Notes: generated from the sequence alone by a model not told the origin. A stretch of DNA of 64,000 bases from Yinghuangia seranimata (GCF_029953285.1 NZ_JASAOI010000027.1:1-64000), one strand, 5' to 3'. Positions 8,011-17,553 are shown, counted from the first letter of the stretch. Program-made: numbers and translations.

Positions 8011-9177
8011 GTGAGTTCCCAGCCTCCTCGCGTTCGCTCTCGGCGGAGTGAGCGGAACCAGACGGCCGAGCGGCCCTTGGAGGACGACATCGACACGTCC
8101 CGACGCGGGATGGGCCCGGGTGTGCGCCCGGTCGTGGCGGTCACCGGCGCGGCATCCGGGATCGGCCATCGGGTGGCCCTGCTGCTGTCCGAGAACGAGC
8201 AGGTCAAGCGGCTGATCGCGATCGACGAGCGGCGCGGCGACATCCCCGGCGCGCAGTGGCGGATCATGGACGTCCGGGACCCGGCGCTGGCGGGCCGGCT
8301 GGACGGCGTGGACGTCGTGCTGCACCTGGACCTGGACCTGTCGCTCGACTCCGAGCCGCGGGCACGCGGCGCGCGGAACGTGCGCGGCACCCAGACGGTC
8401 CTGACCGCGGCGGCCGCCGCGGGGGTGCCACGTGTCGTGCTGTGCACCTCGGCGATGGTCTACGGCGCGCTCCCGGAGAACGAGACGCCGCTGGACGAGG
8501 ACGCGCCGCTGAAGGCGACCGCCGACGCGTCGCTGGTCGGCGACCTGCTGGAGATCGAGGAGCTGGCGGCCCGCGCGCCCCGTGCGCACCGGGCGCTCAA
8601 CGTGACCGTGGTGCGCCCCGCCACGCTGGTCGGCGGCCCCGAGGCGGACAGCGTGCTGACCCGGCACTTCGAGGCGCCGCGGCTGCTGGTCGTGTCGGGC
8701 AGCCGTCCGCGCTGGCAGTTCTGCCACGTCGACGACCTCGCCTCCGCGCTGGTGTACGCGGCGCTCGGCAAGGTCGAGGGGGTCGTGACGGTCGCCTCGG
8801 AGGGCTGGCTCGAGCAGGAGGAGGTCGAGGAGCTGTCCGGCATGCGCAGGATGGAGCTGCCGGCCTCGCTCGCGCTGGGCACCGCGGAGCGGCTGCACCG
8901 GCTGGGCCTGACCCCGGCGCCGGCGGGCGACCTGGCGTACACGATGCACGGCTGGGTGGTGCCGTCGACGCGGCTGCGGGACGCCGGCTGGCGCCCGCTG
9001 TGGACGAACGAGCTCGCGTTCGCGGCGCTGCTGGAGGACGTCGCGGGCCGCCACGCCCTCGTCGCCCGCCGCCTGGGCCGCAAGGACGCCACCACGCTCG
9101 GCGCGGCGGGTGCGACGGTGGCCCTCATCGGCACCGCGGCGATCGTGCGGAAGGTGCGCAAGCGCCGCGGTATCTGA
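8011..9177 (+). CDS. SDR/epimerase-like Rossmann protein with C-terminal membrane anchor
   Basis: 388 residues, GTG start with GGGAGGCGG upstream. After a ~35-residue charged N-terminus comes an extended-SDR Rossmann fold: VAVTGAASGIGHRVALLL (Gly-rich NAD(P) loop), the LHLDLDLS strand, CTSAMVYGALPENETPLDE and VTVVRPATLVGG. The usual catalytic YxxxK is absent: the equivalent stretch is DASLVGDLLEIEE. The last ~30 residues (TTLGAAGATVALIGTAAIV, then KVRKRR) look like a tail anchor. It probably binds a dinucleotide at the membrane but may lack dehydrogenase/epimerase chemistry. It lies upstream of moaE. Confidence 0.85.
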   Translation: MSSQPPRVRSRRSERNQTAERPLEDDIDTSRRGMGPGVRPVVAVTGAASGIGHRVALLLSENEQVKRLIAIDERRGDIPGAQWRIMDVRDPALAGRLDGVDVVLHLDLDLSLDSEPRARGARNVRGTQTVLTAAAAAGVPRVVLCTSAMVYGALPENETPLDEDAPLKATADASLVGDLLEIEELAARAPRAHRALNVTVVRPATLVGGPEADSVLTRHFEAPRLLVVSGSRPRWQFCHVDDLASALVYAALGKVEGVVTVASEGWLEQEEVEELSGMRRMELPASLALGTAERLHRLGLTPAPAGDLAYTMHGWVVPSTRLRDAGWRPLWTNELAFAALLEDVAGRHALVARRLGRKDATTLGAAGATVALIGTAAIVRKVRKRRGI

Positions 9178-9260
9178 CCGCCCGCCGGGGGTCCGACCCG
9201 GCGGGCCGCCGCGCGGCCCTGGCGTGGCCGGGTGGGACGGCTCGGGGCATACTGCGCCGC

Positions 9261-9713
9261 ATGGGCAAGGACATGGATACGGACAAGGGCGCGGGGTCGA
9301 TCAGACTCCTCGAGATCCGGGACACCCCGCTGTCGGTCGACGAGGTGTTCGCCGCGGTCGGCGACCCGACCGCGGGCGGCACGGCGCTGTTCGTCGGCAC
9401 GGTGCGCGACCACGACGGCGGCCAGTCGGTCACCTCGCTGGAGTACTCGGCGCACCCGAGCGCGGCGGACGAGCTGCGCCGCATCGCCGAGAAGGTGGCG
9501 GCGGACTATCCGGTGAAGGCGCTCGCCGCGGTGCACCGGGTGGGCCGTCTGGAGATCGGCGACCTCGCGGTGGTGGTGGCGGTCTCGTGCCCGCACCGCG
9601 GTGAGGCGTTCGAGGCGTGCCGGAAGCTGATCGACACGCTCAAGCACGAGGTGCCGATCTGGAAGCACCAGCACTTCGCGGACGGCACGTCGGAGTGGGT
9701 CGGCGCCTGCTGA
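9261..9713 (+). CDS. moaE: Molybdopterin synthase catalytic subunit MoaE
   Basis: 150 residues from the ATG at 9261. It carries the MoaE hallmarks: LFVGTVRDHDGG at 44-54, HRVGRLEIGDLAVVVAVSCP at 92-111, and the catalytic lysines in RKLIDTLKHEVPIWKHQ (K128 and K135, equivalent to K119/K126 of the E. coli enzyme). It uses MoaD thiocarboxylate to sulfurate precursor Z (cPMP) during molybdenum cofactor synthesis. No moaD is in the window. The 83 bp gap from the SDR gene suggests possible co-transcription. A ribosome-binding site is weak. Confidence 0.93.
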   Translation: MGKDMDTDKGAGSIRLLEIRDTPLSVDEVFAAVGDPTAGGTALFVGTVRDHDGGQSVTSLEYSAHPSAADELRRIAEKVAADYPVKALAAVHRVGRLEIGDLAVVVAVSCPHRGEAFEACRKLIDTLKHEVPIWKHQHFADGTSEWVGAC

Positions 9714-9835
9714 GCCGCGTCCCGCCACGCGTGTTCGGCGGGTCGGGTGAACCGACCCGTTGTCCGAAATGCGACCCCTGATCGCGATAGATACGATTTA
9801 CGCACTATTCCGTTTCGCGTGGGCGGGGGTGCGGC

Positions 9836-10051
9836 ATGGCAGCGATCGTGGGCTGGTGGGCCATCCCGGCGGTCGCATTGGCCGCCGTCATCCTGTGGGC
9901 CGTATGGCGCGGCCGCCCCCGCAAACCCGCGGGGATGCGCGAAACCGTCGCGCACTACGAGCAGTTCCAAGCGGTGTTGACCCGCGTTGTCGAGGCCGAG
10001 CCGGGCGGCACCCCGGACGGTCGCGCTGCCGCGGCCCGCGACGTGCCGTAG
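9836..10051 (+). CDS. Small single-pass membrane protein
   Basis: 71 residues. An N-terminal hydrophobic helix (IVGWWAIPAVALAAVILWAV, ~4-23) is followed by a basic stop-transfer RGRPRK and a ~45-residue soluble tail with GMRETVAHYEQFQAVL. I recall a similar short gene at this position, between moaE and the PDZ protease, in Streptomyces; its function is unknown. It starts at ATG 9836 after GGGCGGGGGT and ends 10 bp before the next gene, so the two may be translated from one transcript. Confidence 0.7.
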   Translation: MAAIVGWWAIPAVALAAVILWAVWRGRPRKPAGMRETVAHYEQFQAVLTRVVEAEPGGTPDGRAAAARDVP

Positions 10052-10061
10052 TGTCGCGCAC

Positions 10062-11150
10062 ATGTCGCGTCGCTCCGCCACCCTGGCCGTCTCGGGCCTG
10101 CTGTTGATAGCCATGGTGTTCGCCGTGCTGACCACGGCGGTCCCGTACGGCGAGCTGAGCCCGGGGCCGACCGTGAACACCCTGTCGCCGAACTACCAGG
10201 GCAAGCCGGTCATCGAGGTCGAGGGCCACGAGACGTTCCCGGCCAGCGGGCACCTCAACATGACGACCGTCTCGGTCACCAGCAAGAGCTTCGACATGCC
10301 CCTGTTCCAGGCGTTCATCGGCTGGGCCAAGGACGACGCCGACGTCGTCAAGAAGAACGACCTCTACCCGGACGACAAGACCGAGAAGCAGGTCGAAGAG
10401 GAGAACGCCGAGGAGTTCACCTCCTCCCAGCAGCACGCCAAGGTCGCCGCATTCGACTACCTGTACGCGAACGGCCTGATCAGCCAGCCCGTCACCCGGC
10501 ACATCATCGTCAAGACGGTGTCCAAGGACATGCCCGCCACCGGCAAGCTGCACGCGGGCGACATCATCCTGTCCATCGACGGAACGCCGATCAAGACGAC
10601 CGGCGACGTCGGCGCAGCGATCACCAAGCACAAGGCCGGCGAGACCGTGCGGTTCGTCGTCGACCCCGAGGACGCCCGCGGCACCCAGCGCACCATCGAC
10701 ATCACCACGACCGCCGCCCCCCAGGACGGTCACGCCGTGGTCGGCATCACGCCGGGCGTGCTGCCGGAGTTCCCGTTCAAGGTGACGATCCACCTGGAGG
10801 ACGTCGGCGGCCCCAGCGCCGGCCTGATGTTCGCGCTCGGCATCGTCGACATCCTCAGCCCCGGCGACCTGACCGGCGGGAAGTTCGTGGCCGGCACCGG
10901 CACGATCGACGACGACGGCGGTGTCGGCCCGATCGGCGGCGTCCAGATGAAGACGATCGCCGCGCAGCGGGCCGGCGCCAAGTACTTCCTGACGCCGGCC
11001 GACAACTGCAGCGAGGCGGTCAAGAACAAGCCCGGCGGCCTCACCCTCGTCCGGGTGGAGTCGCTGAACGACGCCCTGAACGCGCTCAAGGTCATCAGCA
11101 GCGGCCAGGGCACCCTCACGGAGTGCACGGCCGACACGCACAACGGCTGA
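10062..11150 (+). CDS. PDZ domain-containing Lon-type (S16) membrane protease
   Basis: 362 residues. An N-terminal membrane helix (residues ~8-28) is followed by an extracytoplasmic region, a PDZ domain around residues 150-215 (KLHAGDIILSIDGTPI), and a C-terminal S16 protease domain. The catalytic dyad is visible: S252 in GGPSAGLM and K297 in GVQMKTIAAQRAGA. This architecture matches YlbL/SdrC-type secreted-side Lon-like proteases of Gram-positive bacteria. It probably acts on membrane or cell-envelope proteins. I chose ATG 10062 over an upstream in-frame start because the membrane anchor follows directly. It converges with the PPA1357-type gene. Confidence 0.92.
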   Translation: MSRRSATLAVSGLLLIAMVFAVLTTAVPYGELSPGPTVNTLSPNYQGKPVIEVEGHETFPASGHLNMTTVSVTSKSFDMPLFQAFIGWAKDDADVVKKNDLYPDDKTEKQVEEENAEEFTSSQQHAKVAAFDYLYANGLISQPVTRHIIVKTVSKDMPATGKLHAGDIILSIDGTPIKTTGDVGAAITKHKAGETVRFVVDPEDARGTQRTIDITTTAAPQDGHAVVGITPGVLPEFPFKVTIHLEDVGGPSAGLMFALGIVDILSPGDLTGGKFVAGTGTIDDDGGVGPIGGVQMKTIAAQRAGAKYFLTPADNCSEAVKNKPGGLTLVRVESLNDALNALKVISSGQGTLTECTADTHNG

Positions 11151-11177
11151 CCCGGAGGGTCAGGCGGGTCAGGCGGG

Positions 11178-11702
11178 TCAGGAGAAGGTCGCCTCGAGGG
11201 CCTCGGCGAGCCCCGGCACCAGCGAGGCGCCGGACAGCACCTCGGTGTCCTCGTCCTTGTCGCGCAGCCGCAGGACCGACTCGCGGGAGCCGTCGCGCAT
11301 CACGCCGACCGCGATGCGCACCTCCTGCCGGTCCGGGCGGGCCGCGACCCACGCCGCGATCTCCTCGTCGGTGCCGGACGTCGGCAGCTCGGCCTCGGCG
11401 GCCGGCGGCAGCATCAGCCGCTCGACGACGATGGCGCAGCCGAGTACCGCGTCCGGCCAGGCGATGCCGGCCAGGAACTCGTCGATCGGCGTCTCGGCCG
11501 GGATCTCGTCCTGCTCGATCGGGGTCAGCGTGGTCGGCGCGCCCTCCTCGGCGGCCAGGCCCAGGTCCTGCGCGAGCTGCGGCTCGGAGCGGACCAGGGC
11601 GGCGGTGTCGACGAGCGCGTACAGGCGGGCGGGCTGGTCCCACCCGAACGCCGACACGTGGCGCTCGATCTCCACGACGGCCTGGGTCAATGCAACGGTC
11701 AT
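11178..11702 (-). CDS. PPA1357 family protein
   Basis: 174 residues beginning MTVALTQAVVEIERHVSAFG. It carries family features: the WDQPARLYALVDTAALV block, a central IEQDEIPAETPIDEFLAGI segment, and GCAIVVERLMLPP. No signal peptide, membrane helix or known catalytic motif is visible. It is a conserved actinobacterial protein of unknown function, usually found beside the PDZ protease and the UPF0182 gene, as here. The start at 11702 is supported by the conserved N-terminus. It converges with the PDZ gene with 27 bp between stops. Confidence 0.85.
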   Translation of the reverse strand: MTVALTQAVVEIERHVSAFGWDQPARLYALVDTAALVRSEPQLAQDLGLAAEEGAPTTLTPIEQDEIPAETPIDEFLAGIAWPDAVLGCAIVVERLMLPPAAEAELPTSGTDEEIAAWVAARPDRQEVRIAVGVMRDGSRESVLRLRDKDEDTEVLSGASLVPGLAEALEATFS

Positions 11703-11932
11703 GGCTCCATCATCCCGGTATCCGGACGCTCCTCCGCACAGGCCGCCGGACACCGCCCTCACCGGGCCCCGCAAGGCCCTGTGAGGCCCTGTGAGGCCCC
11801 GCGGGCGTCCCGTCCCTCGGACAGTTCAGCCGTGTCGGTGGGGAACCATGTCAAGGCTCGGTAAGTTGACACGTCGAGCGCCGACCGGGCGCAACCAGGT
11901 AATGATCGAGGTGCGCACCCTTGGTTTTTCAG

Positions 11933-14900
11933 ATGCCCGAACGTGGCGACCCCCGGGGTCGCCGTATCAGATTGGGAGCCCCGTCCCGTCGGCTGCGGAC
12001 CCTGCTGCTGACTCTCGGCATCATCGCGGTGCTGGTTGTCGCGTGGATCCTGTTCGCCAACTTCTGGACGGACTGGCTCTGGTACAAGTCCGTCGGCTAC
12101 GGCAACGTCTTCACCACCAAGCTGTGGACGCGCCTGGGGCTCTTCCTGGTGTTCGGCGTCCTCATGGCCGCGGCCGTGGGCCTCAACATGTACTTCGCGT
12201 ACCGGTTGCGCCCGCAGTTCCGCGGCATGTCCCTCGAACAGCAGAGCCTGGACCGGTACCGCTCGGCGCTCGCCCCCTTCCGCGTGTGGATCCTCGCCGG
12301 CCTGTCCGTGATCGTCGGCATCATCGCCGGCACGTCCGCGGCCGGGCACTGGAGCACGTGGCTGCTCTTCGTCAACGGGGTGTCCTTCGGGGTCAAGGAC
12401 CCGCAGTTCCACAAGGACGTCTCGTTCTTCGCGTTCGACCTGCCGTTCTACCGGTTCCTGGTGGACTTCGCGTTCATCGCGGTCGTGGTCGGCCTGATCG
12501 TCGCGGTGCTCACCCACTACCTGTACGGCGGCCTCCGCGTGCAGAGCCCGGGCGCCCGCGCGACCCCCGCGGCGCAGGCGCACCTGTCGCTGCTGCTCGG
12601 CCTGTTCGTGCTGCTCAAGGCCATCGCCTACTGGCTCGACCGGTACGCGCTCGCGGTGCACTCGGGTGACTTCAAGGAGGCCACCCAGTTCACCGGTCTC
12701 CGGTACACCGACGCCAACGCCGTGCTGCCCGCGAAGACGATCCTGTTCATCGTCGCGCTGATCTGCGCGGTGCTGTTCTTCGTCAACGTCTTCCGCCGCA
12801 CCTGGGCGCTGCCGATCATCGGCTTCGGGCTGATGGTGCTGTCCGCGGTGCTGATCGGCGGGCTGTACCCGTTCATCGTCGAGCGCTTCCAGGTCAAGCC
12901 GAACCAGCAGGCCAAGGAAGCCAAGTACATCGAGTACAACATCAAGGCGACGCGGGACGCGTACGGCATCGCCGATGTGAACGCCGAGGGCTACGCGGGC
13001 TCCACCGACACCAAGGCCGGCCTGGTGGACGAGGCCCGCGGAGCCGCGAGCATCCGCCTGCTGGACCCGAACGTCGTCGGCCCGACGTTCCAGCAGCTCC
13101 AGCAGCTGAAGCAGTTCTACGGCTTCAACACGACCCTCGACGTCGACCGCTACGTGCTCGACGGCAAGGTCCAGGACACCGTCATCGCGCTGCGCGAGCT
13201 GAACCCGAACGGCCTGCAGAACCGCAACTGGGTGAACGACCACACCAAGTACACCCACGGATACGGCGTGGTCGCGGCCGACGGCAACCAGGTGGACGTC
13301 TACGGCAACCCCGAGTTCATCGTCTCGAACATCACGCCGGACGGTACGCCCAGCAACCTGGGCACCTACCAGCAGCGCATCTACTTCGGCGAGAAGACCA
13401 CCGAGTACTCGATCGTCGGCGCCCCGCAGGGCACCGCGCCGACCGAGATCGACTACCCGGACGAGAGGCTGCCGGGCGGCCAGGCGACGTACACCTACAC
13501 CGGCAACGGCGGCGTGCCGATCGGCTCGACGTTCAACAAGCTGCTGTACGCGACCAAGTTCGCGGACGGCAACATCCTGCTGTCGAGCTCGATCAACGAG
13601 AAGTCGCGCATCCTCTACAACCGCACCCCCAAGGAGCGGGTGGAGGCCGTCGCGCCGTGGCTCACCATCGACGGCGACGCGTACCCGGCCGTCATCGACG
13701 GCAAGATCCAGTGGATAGTCGACGCGTACACGACGACCAACGGCTACCCGTACTCGTCGCGGACGACGCTCGGTGACACCACCGCGGACTCGGCGGTGCG
13801 CGCCGACCAGAAGCGCGGCACGGTCGGCAACACCGGCAACGTCAACTACATCCGCAACTCGGTGAAGGCCACCGTCGACGCCTACACGGGCGCGGTGACC
13901 CTGTACCAGTGGGACGAGCAGGACCCGGTCCTCAAGACCTGGATGAAGGCGTTCCCCGGCACCGTGGAGAAGAAGGACAAGATCTCCCCGGCCCTGATGC
14001 AGCACCTGCGCTACCCGCAGGACCTGTTCAAGGTGCAGCGCGAGATGCTGACCCGCTACCACGTCACCAACCCGCAGACGTTCTTCAACGGCTCGGACTT
14101 CTGGAAGGTCCCGCAGGACCCGACGACGATCAAGCAGGCGGGCGGCGAGCAGCCGCCGTACTACCTTTCGATGAAGATGCCGCCCGCCCAGGGACAGGCG
14201 CCGGAGACCGACCAGGTCTTCCGGCTCACCAGTGCCCTCGTGCCGAACCAACGGCAGAGCATGGCGGCGTTCCTCGCGGTGAACGCGCAACCAGGGCCCG
14301 ACTACGGCAAGTTCAGACTCCTGTCGCTGCCGTCGACGACGACGATCAACGGGCCCGAGCAGATGCAGAACGTGTTCACCTCGAACCCGACCGTCAGTAC
14401 GTCGCTCGGCACCATCGGAGGCCTGAACGCCTCACAGGTGGTCTACGGCAACCTGCTGAGCCTTCCGGTGGGCGGAGGGATGCTCTACGTCGAGCCGGTC
14501 TACGTGAAGGCCGTGGCGCAGAACAACAGCTCGTATCCGCTGATGAAGAAGGTGCTCGCGTCGTACGGCAACACGATCGCGTACGAGGACACCCTCGAGA
14601 AAGCCTTCGCGGTGCTGTTCGCCGGGGCTCAGGGGGCGGTCCCCAACCCGGGCAGCCCGCCGCCGGCGGGCGGTACGAACACCACGCCGCCGCCGACCGG
14701 TGGGGCGACCACGCCGCCGTCGACGACCCCGCCGCCGGCCGGCGGGCAGCAGAACCCGACGGTCAAGCAGGCGCTCGACGACGCGCAGAAGGCGATCGCG
14801 GACGCGGACGCCGCGCTGAAGGCGGGTGACTTCGCCAAGTACGGCGATGCGCAGAAGCGGCTCAACGAGGCCATCACCCGCGCGGTGCAGGCCGAGACCG

Positions 14901-14998
14901 CGGCCACGGCCCCGGCGGCACCGCCCGCCTCGCCGACCCCCGGCCAGACCCAGCAGCCGGCCCTGCCGCCGGCCAGCGGGGCGACGCCGAAACCGTAG
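11933..14998 (+). CDS. UPF0182 family large membrane protein
   Basis: 1021 residues from ATG 11933. The first ~330 residues contain about seven transmembrane helices, beginning [20 protein letters not shown]. Family blocks are clear: [37 protein letters not shown], and [18 protein letters not shown] near two-thirds. A large extracytoplasmic domain follows, then a Pro/Gly/Thr-rich C-terminal ~120 residues with a short charged helix ([20 protein letters not shown]). UPF0182 proteins are conserved in actinobacteria; their function is unknown. No strong ribosome-binding site precedes the ATG. Confidence 0.93.
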   Translation: MPERGDPRGRRIRLGAPSRRLRTLLLTLGIIAVLVVAWILFANFWTDWLWYKSVGYGNVFTTKLWTRLGLFLVFGVLMAAAVGLNMYFAYRLRPQFRGMSLEQQSLDRYRSALAPFRVWILAGLSVIVGIIAGTSAAGHWSTWLLFVNGVSFGVKDPQFHKDVSFFAFDLPFYRFLVDFAFIAVVVGLIVAVLTHYLYGGLRVQSPGARATPAAQAHLSLLLGLFVLLKAIAYWLDRYALAVHSGDFKEATQFTGLRYTDANAVLPAKTILFIVALICAVLFFVNVFRRTWALPIIGFGLMVLSAVLIGGLYPFIVERFQVKPNQQAKEAKYIEYNIKATRDAYGIADVNAEGYAGSTDTKAGLVDEARGAASIRLLDPNVVGPTFQQLQQLKQFYGFNTTLDVDRYVLDGKVQDTVIALRELNPNGLQNRNWVNDHTKYTHGYGVVAADGNQVDVYGNPEFIVSNITPDGTPSNLGTYQQRIYFGEKTTEYSIVGAPQGTAPTEIDYPDERLPGGQATYTYTGNGGVPIGSTFNKLLYATKFADGNILLSSSINEKSRILYNRTPKERVEAVAPWLTIDGDAYPAVIDGKIQWIVDAYTTTNGYPYSSRTTLGDTTADSAVRADQKRGTVGNTGNVNYIRNSVKATVDAYTGAVTLYQWDEQDPVLKTWMKAFPGTVEKKDKISPALMQHLRYPQDLFKVQREMLTRYHVTNPQTFFNGSDFWKVPQDPTTIKQAGGEQPPYYLSMKMPPAQGQAPETDQVFRLTSALVPNQRQSMAAFLAVNAQPGPDYGKFRLLSLPSTTTINGPEQMQNVFTSNPTVSTSLGTIGGLNASQVVYGNLLSLPVGGGMLYVEPVYVKAVAQNNSSYPLMKKVLASYGNTIAYEDTLEKAFAVLFAGAQGAVPNPGSPPPAGGTNTTPPPTGGATTPPSTTPPPAGGQQNPTVKQALDDAQKAIADADAALKAGDFAKYGDAQKRLNEAITRAVQAETAATAPAAPPASPTPGQTQQPALPPASGATPKP

Positions 14999-15014
14999 AG
15001 CAGGACGCGCATAG

Positions 15015-15056
15015 ACCGGGTTGTCCCGGGTCCGTCAGGGCCCGGGGCAACCCGGT
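15015..15056 (+). terminator. Terminator-like hairpin after the UPF0182 gene
   Basis: A 16 bp stem (arms 15015-15030 and 15041-15056, one wobble pair) with a 10 nt loop begins 16 bp after the stop codon. It has no long T-run, as is usual in this GC range. Confidence 0.75.
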
Positions 15057-15098
15057 TGGCTTTCCGCCCGACGATCGCGTATGGTTAAGGCATACCGA

Positions 15099-15172
15099 CG
15101 CGGGGTGGAGCAGCTCGGTAGCTCGCTGGGCTCATAACCCAGAGGTCGCAGGTTCAAATCCTGTCCCCGCTA
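15099..15172 (+). tRNA. Initiator tRNA-Met (anticodon CAT), left copy
   Basis: 74 nt cloverleaf with CAT anticodon in CTGGGCTCATAACCCAG. Initiator hallmarks are present: an unpaired 5' C1 against position 72, and three consecutive G-C pairs at the base of the anticodon stem. The T-arm has GGTTCAAATCC. The 3' CCA is not encoded (TAC then TCAG follow). An identical gene lies at 21934; the identity covers 80 bp (15094-15173 and 21929-22008). A strong T-tailed terminator follows at once. Confidence 0.97.
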
Positions 15173-15178
15173 CTCAGT

Positions 15179-15233
15179 CGAAGGCGATCTGTGCTCACGG
15201 AAACGTGAGCCGGGTCGCCTTCGTTGTTTTTTG
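15179..15233 (+). terminator. Intrinsic terminator of the left initiator tRNA
   Basis: Two stacked stems: CGAAGGCGA at 15179-15187 with its complement at 15215-15223, and GCTCAC/GTGAGC inside. The T-run TTGTTTTTTG follows at 15224-15233. This is the clearest classical rho-independent terminator in the window. Confidence 0.92.
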
Positions 15234-15249
15234 CGCGGTTTCGCCGCGC

Positions 15250-15355
15250 GGGCGGGGCTTCGCCACCCGCACCCCCGCCTTCGGGGTGGGCCCTGCCGGG
15301 TCGGGCAGGTGGGGGCTTCGGCGCCCGCACCCCCGGCCTTCGGGGCTGTGTGACG
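15250..15355. repeat. GC-rich imperfect direct repeats
   Basis: Two ~45 bp units with the shared order GGGGCTTCG, CCCGCACCCCCG, CCTTCGGGG, each able to fold on itself. They lie in non-coding DNA just after the tRNA terminator. Such units are scattered in many actinomycete intergenic regions. Confidence 0.6.
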
Positions 15356-15369
15356 CAAGGCGGGGAAAA

Positions 15370-15417
15370 CACGACGCCGACCGGGCCCGAAGGCTTGCGG
15401 TCGGCGTTGGCGTCGTG
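15370..15417 (-). terminator. Hairpin downstream of the small ORF at 15436
   Basis: The inner stem CGCCGACCG (15375-15383) pairs with CGGTCGGCG (15398-15406), extended by CACGA/TCGTG (15370-15374 with 15413-15417) after a bulge. It lies 19 bp beyond the minus-strand stop at 15436 and suits a terminator for that frame. Confidence 0.5.
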
Positions 15418-15435
15418 CGGTGCGGGTGGCGCTGG

Positions 15436-15708
15436 TCAGAGAGAGACGCGGCGGCGCAGCCCACGGAGCGGCGCCGTCAGGACGGCGCGGGCGAGGCGGT
15501 GCCCCGCGGCACGGCTCGGACGCGGCGCGACCTCCTGGATGAGCATGGCGGACTCGCGTGCGTTGGCGGTGGCCGCCTCGGGGGCCTTGGCCGGTGCCGG
15601 GGCATGCCCGAAGAGAGCGAGGTGCCGTTCGAGTCGGTCGCCGCTGCCGCCGCGCAGGGCGTCGACCGCGGGGATCGGAACCCGCCGCGGCCTGCTCGAA
15701 TGGTCCAT
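15436..15708 (-). CDS. Small hypothetical protein
   Basis: 90 residues if the ATG at 15708 is used. The frame is strongly GC-biased at third positions inside this span and loses that bias upstream, which argues for a real gene starting near here. The product is basic (ending TAPLRGLRRRVSL) and has no known domain. It includes HLALFGHAPAPAKAPEAATA and a short SAMLIQEV segment. There is no ribosome-binding site at a good distance. It is followed by a hairpin. I do not recognise it. Confidence 0.42.
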   Translation of the reverse strand: MDHSSRPRRVPIPAVDALRGGSGDRLERHLALFGHAPAPAKAPEAATANARESAMLIQEVAPRPSRAAGHRLARAVLTAPLRGLRRRVSL

Positions 15709-16044
15709 TCCTGATATGACCACGACGCAGACCGTACCCCATCGGAGGCCCTCTGTGACCGCCTGTTCCCGCATGTCGGGGTGGCGTTTTCGGGCCGGAA
15801 CAGCCGTGTCGGGACGTCGATTTCACGCCGTCGGTCAGGTACGTCGCGCGCGCGGCCGCCCAGTTGGGATCAATCGGGCGAATCGTTCGGTCATATATCG
15901 ATTCGGCGATGTGATCACCGGGGGTGACCGCATCGCCTCGGCCTTGATTTCTCGCGGGCGCGCCCGGACGATGTGACGAACATCATGGCGAAATTCTTTT
16001 CGATATACCGAAAAGATCACGCGGCCTGAGAAAGGTGCCGGCGC
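15709..16044 (+). promoter_or_regulatory. Promoter/operator region upstream of the catabolic cassette
   Basis: 336 bp, AT-richer than its surroundings. Two inverted repeats look like operators: CGAATCG at 15879-15885 with CGATTCG at 15899-15905, and CTTTTCG at 15996-16002 with CGAAAAG at 16009-16015. The second ends 30 bp before the aldehyde dehydrogenase start. The ribosome-binding site GAGAAAGG is at 16028-16035. No regulator gene lies in the cassette, so the binding protein is unknown. Confidence 0.5.
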
Positions 16045-17553
16045 ATGACCGACGCGGTCGAGATCGTCGCAAGCCGCCGCGCATATGTCGACGGGAAGTT
16101 CGTGGAATTCGGCGTCCCCGGGACGCTTCCGCTCGCGGTGTCCGACCCCGCGACCGGGGCGGTCGTCGCCGAGGTGGTCGCGGCGGACGGCACGGCGCTG
16201 GTCGAGCGGGCGGTCCGCGCGGCGCGCGCGGCCTTCGACACCGGCCCCTGGCCGCGCACGACGGTCGCCGAGCGCGTCACTGTGCTCGACCGGATGACCG
16301 ACCATCTGGACGGGCTCCGCGACCGGCTCGTCGAGACCGCGATCGCGGAGGCCGGCGCGCCGCGCACGCTCGCCGAGGCCGCGCAGGTCGGCCTCGCGCT
16401 GGCGCAGGCCCGTGAGCTGACCGGCCTCGCCGCCGGGCTGCCCGCCTGGGAGCACAACGAACTCCCGTTGGAGCAGCACCTCTACGCGCCGGGCAAGGTG
16501 CGGCTCAGCATCCGCCGGTACGAGCCGGTAGGCGTCGTCGCGGCGATCACCGCGTACAACTTCCCGCTGGTGACCAACGTCGTGAAGGTGTTCCCGGCGC
16601 TCGCCGCCGGCTGCACCGTGGTGCTGCGGCCGAGTCCGCTGACGCCGCTGGCCGCGCTGGTGCTCGGCGACGCGGCGGCCGCGGCCGGGCTGCCGCCCGG
16701 TGTGCTGAACGTGGTCGCCGAGGCCGGTGACGCGGGCGGCGTGCTGCTGTCCACGCACCCGGACGTGGACCTGGTCAGCTTCACGGGGTCGACGGCCGTC
16801 GGCCGGCGCATCGCCGCGCAGGGTGCGGAGACCCTCAAGCGCCTCGTCCTCGAACTCGGCGGCAAGAGCGCGGGGTTGTACCTGCCGGACGCGCTCGCGG
16901 CCGGTCCCGCACGGGCGGTCGCGGGCGCCGTGGCGATGTTCGCGAGCCATTCCGGGCAGGCGTGCGCGGCGCAGACGCGCATGCTGGTGCCGCAGGACCG
17001 CAAAGCGGAGGTCCTGGACGCGCTGCGCGCCGCCGCGGCGGCGCTGCCCGTCGGGGATCCGCACGAACGGGCGACCGTGCTCGGGCCGTTGATCAGCGAG
17101 GCGCAGCGGGACCGGGTCGCCGGGCTCGTGGCCGCGTCGGTGGCGGCGGGCGGGCACCTTGTGACGGGCGGCGGTGTGCCCGAAGGGCTGGACCGCGGCT
17201 GGTACTTCGCGCCCACGGTGCTCGACGTCGACGACAACGCGAACCCGGCGGCGCGCGAGGAGGTCTTCGGGCCGGTGCTGAGCGTGCAGGGCTACCGCGA
17301 CGTGGACGAGGCCGTCGCGATAGCGAACGACAGTCCGTACGGGCTGTCCGGCGGGGTCTACACGGACGACCTGGCTGCGGGGATGGCGGTCGCCGAGCGG
17401 ATGCGCACCGGCACCGTGCAGATCAACACCGGGTGCGCGAGCGGCTTCACGCCGGCCGGTGGATACGGGCAGAGCGGTTTGGGCCGGGAACGCGGGGTAG
17501 CGGGGATCCGGGCGTTCCAGGAGACGAAGCACGTCGTGGTCGGGTCGGTGTGA
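16045..17553 (+). CDS. Aldehyde dehydrogenase family protein
   Basis: 502 residues, the usual family length. Motifs in order: AITAYNFPLVTNVVKVFPAL (cofactor/substrate entry), FTGSTAVGRRIA (NAD(P) turn), LELGGKSAG with general-base E270, and SGQACAAQT with nucleophile C307. The usual cofactor-binding lysine of the KPS motif is replaced: the sequence is LRPSPLTPLA with R195. It should oxidise an aldehyde to an acid with NAD(P)+; the substrate is not predictable. It is the first gene of a four-gene plus-strand cassette; the next gene starts 32 bp later. Confidence 0.92.
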   Translation: MTDAVEIVASRRAYVDGKFVEFGVPGTLPLAVSDPATGAVVAEVVAADGTALVERAVRAARAAFDTGPWPRTTVAERVTVLDRMTDHLDGLRDRLVETAIAEAGAPRTLAEAAQVGLALAQARELTGLAAGLPAWEHNELPLEQHLYAPGKVRLSIRRYEPVGVVAAITAYNFPLVTNVVKVFPALAAGCTVVLRPSPLTPLAALVLGDAAAAAGLPPGVLNVVAEAGDAGGVLLSTHPDVDLVSFTGSTAVGRRIAAQGAETLKRLVLELGGKSAGLYLPDALAAGPARAVAGAVAMFASHSGQACAAQTRMLVPQDRKAEVLDALRAAAAALPVGDPHERATVLGPLISEAQRDRVAGLVAASVAAGGHLVTGGGVPEGLDRGWYFAPTVLDVDDNANPAAREEVFGPVLSVQGYRDVDEAVAIANDSPYGLSGGVYTDDLAAGMAVAERMRTGTVQINTGCASGFTPAGGYGQSGLGRERGVAGIRAFQETKHVVVGSV

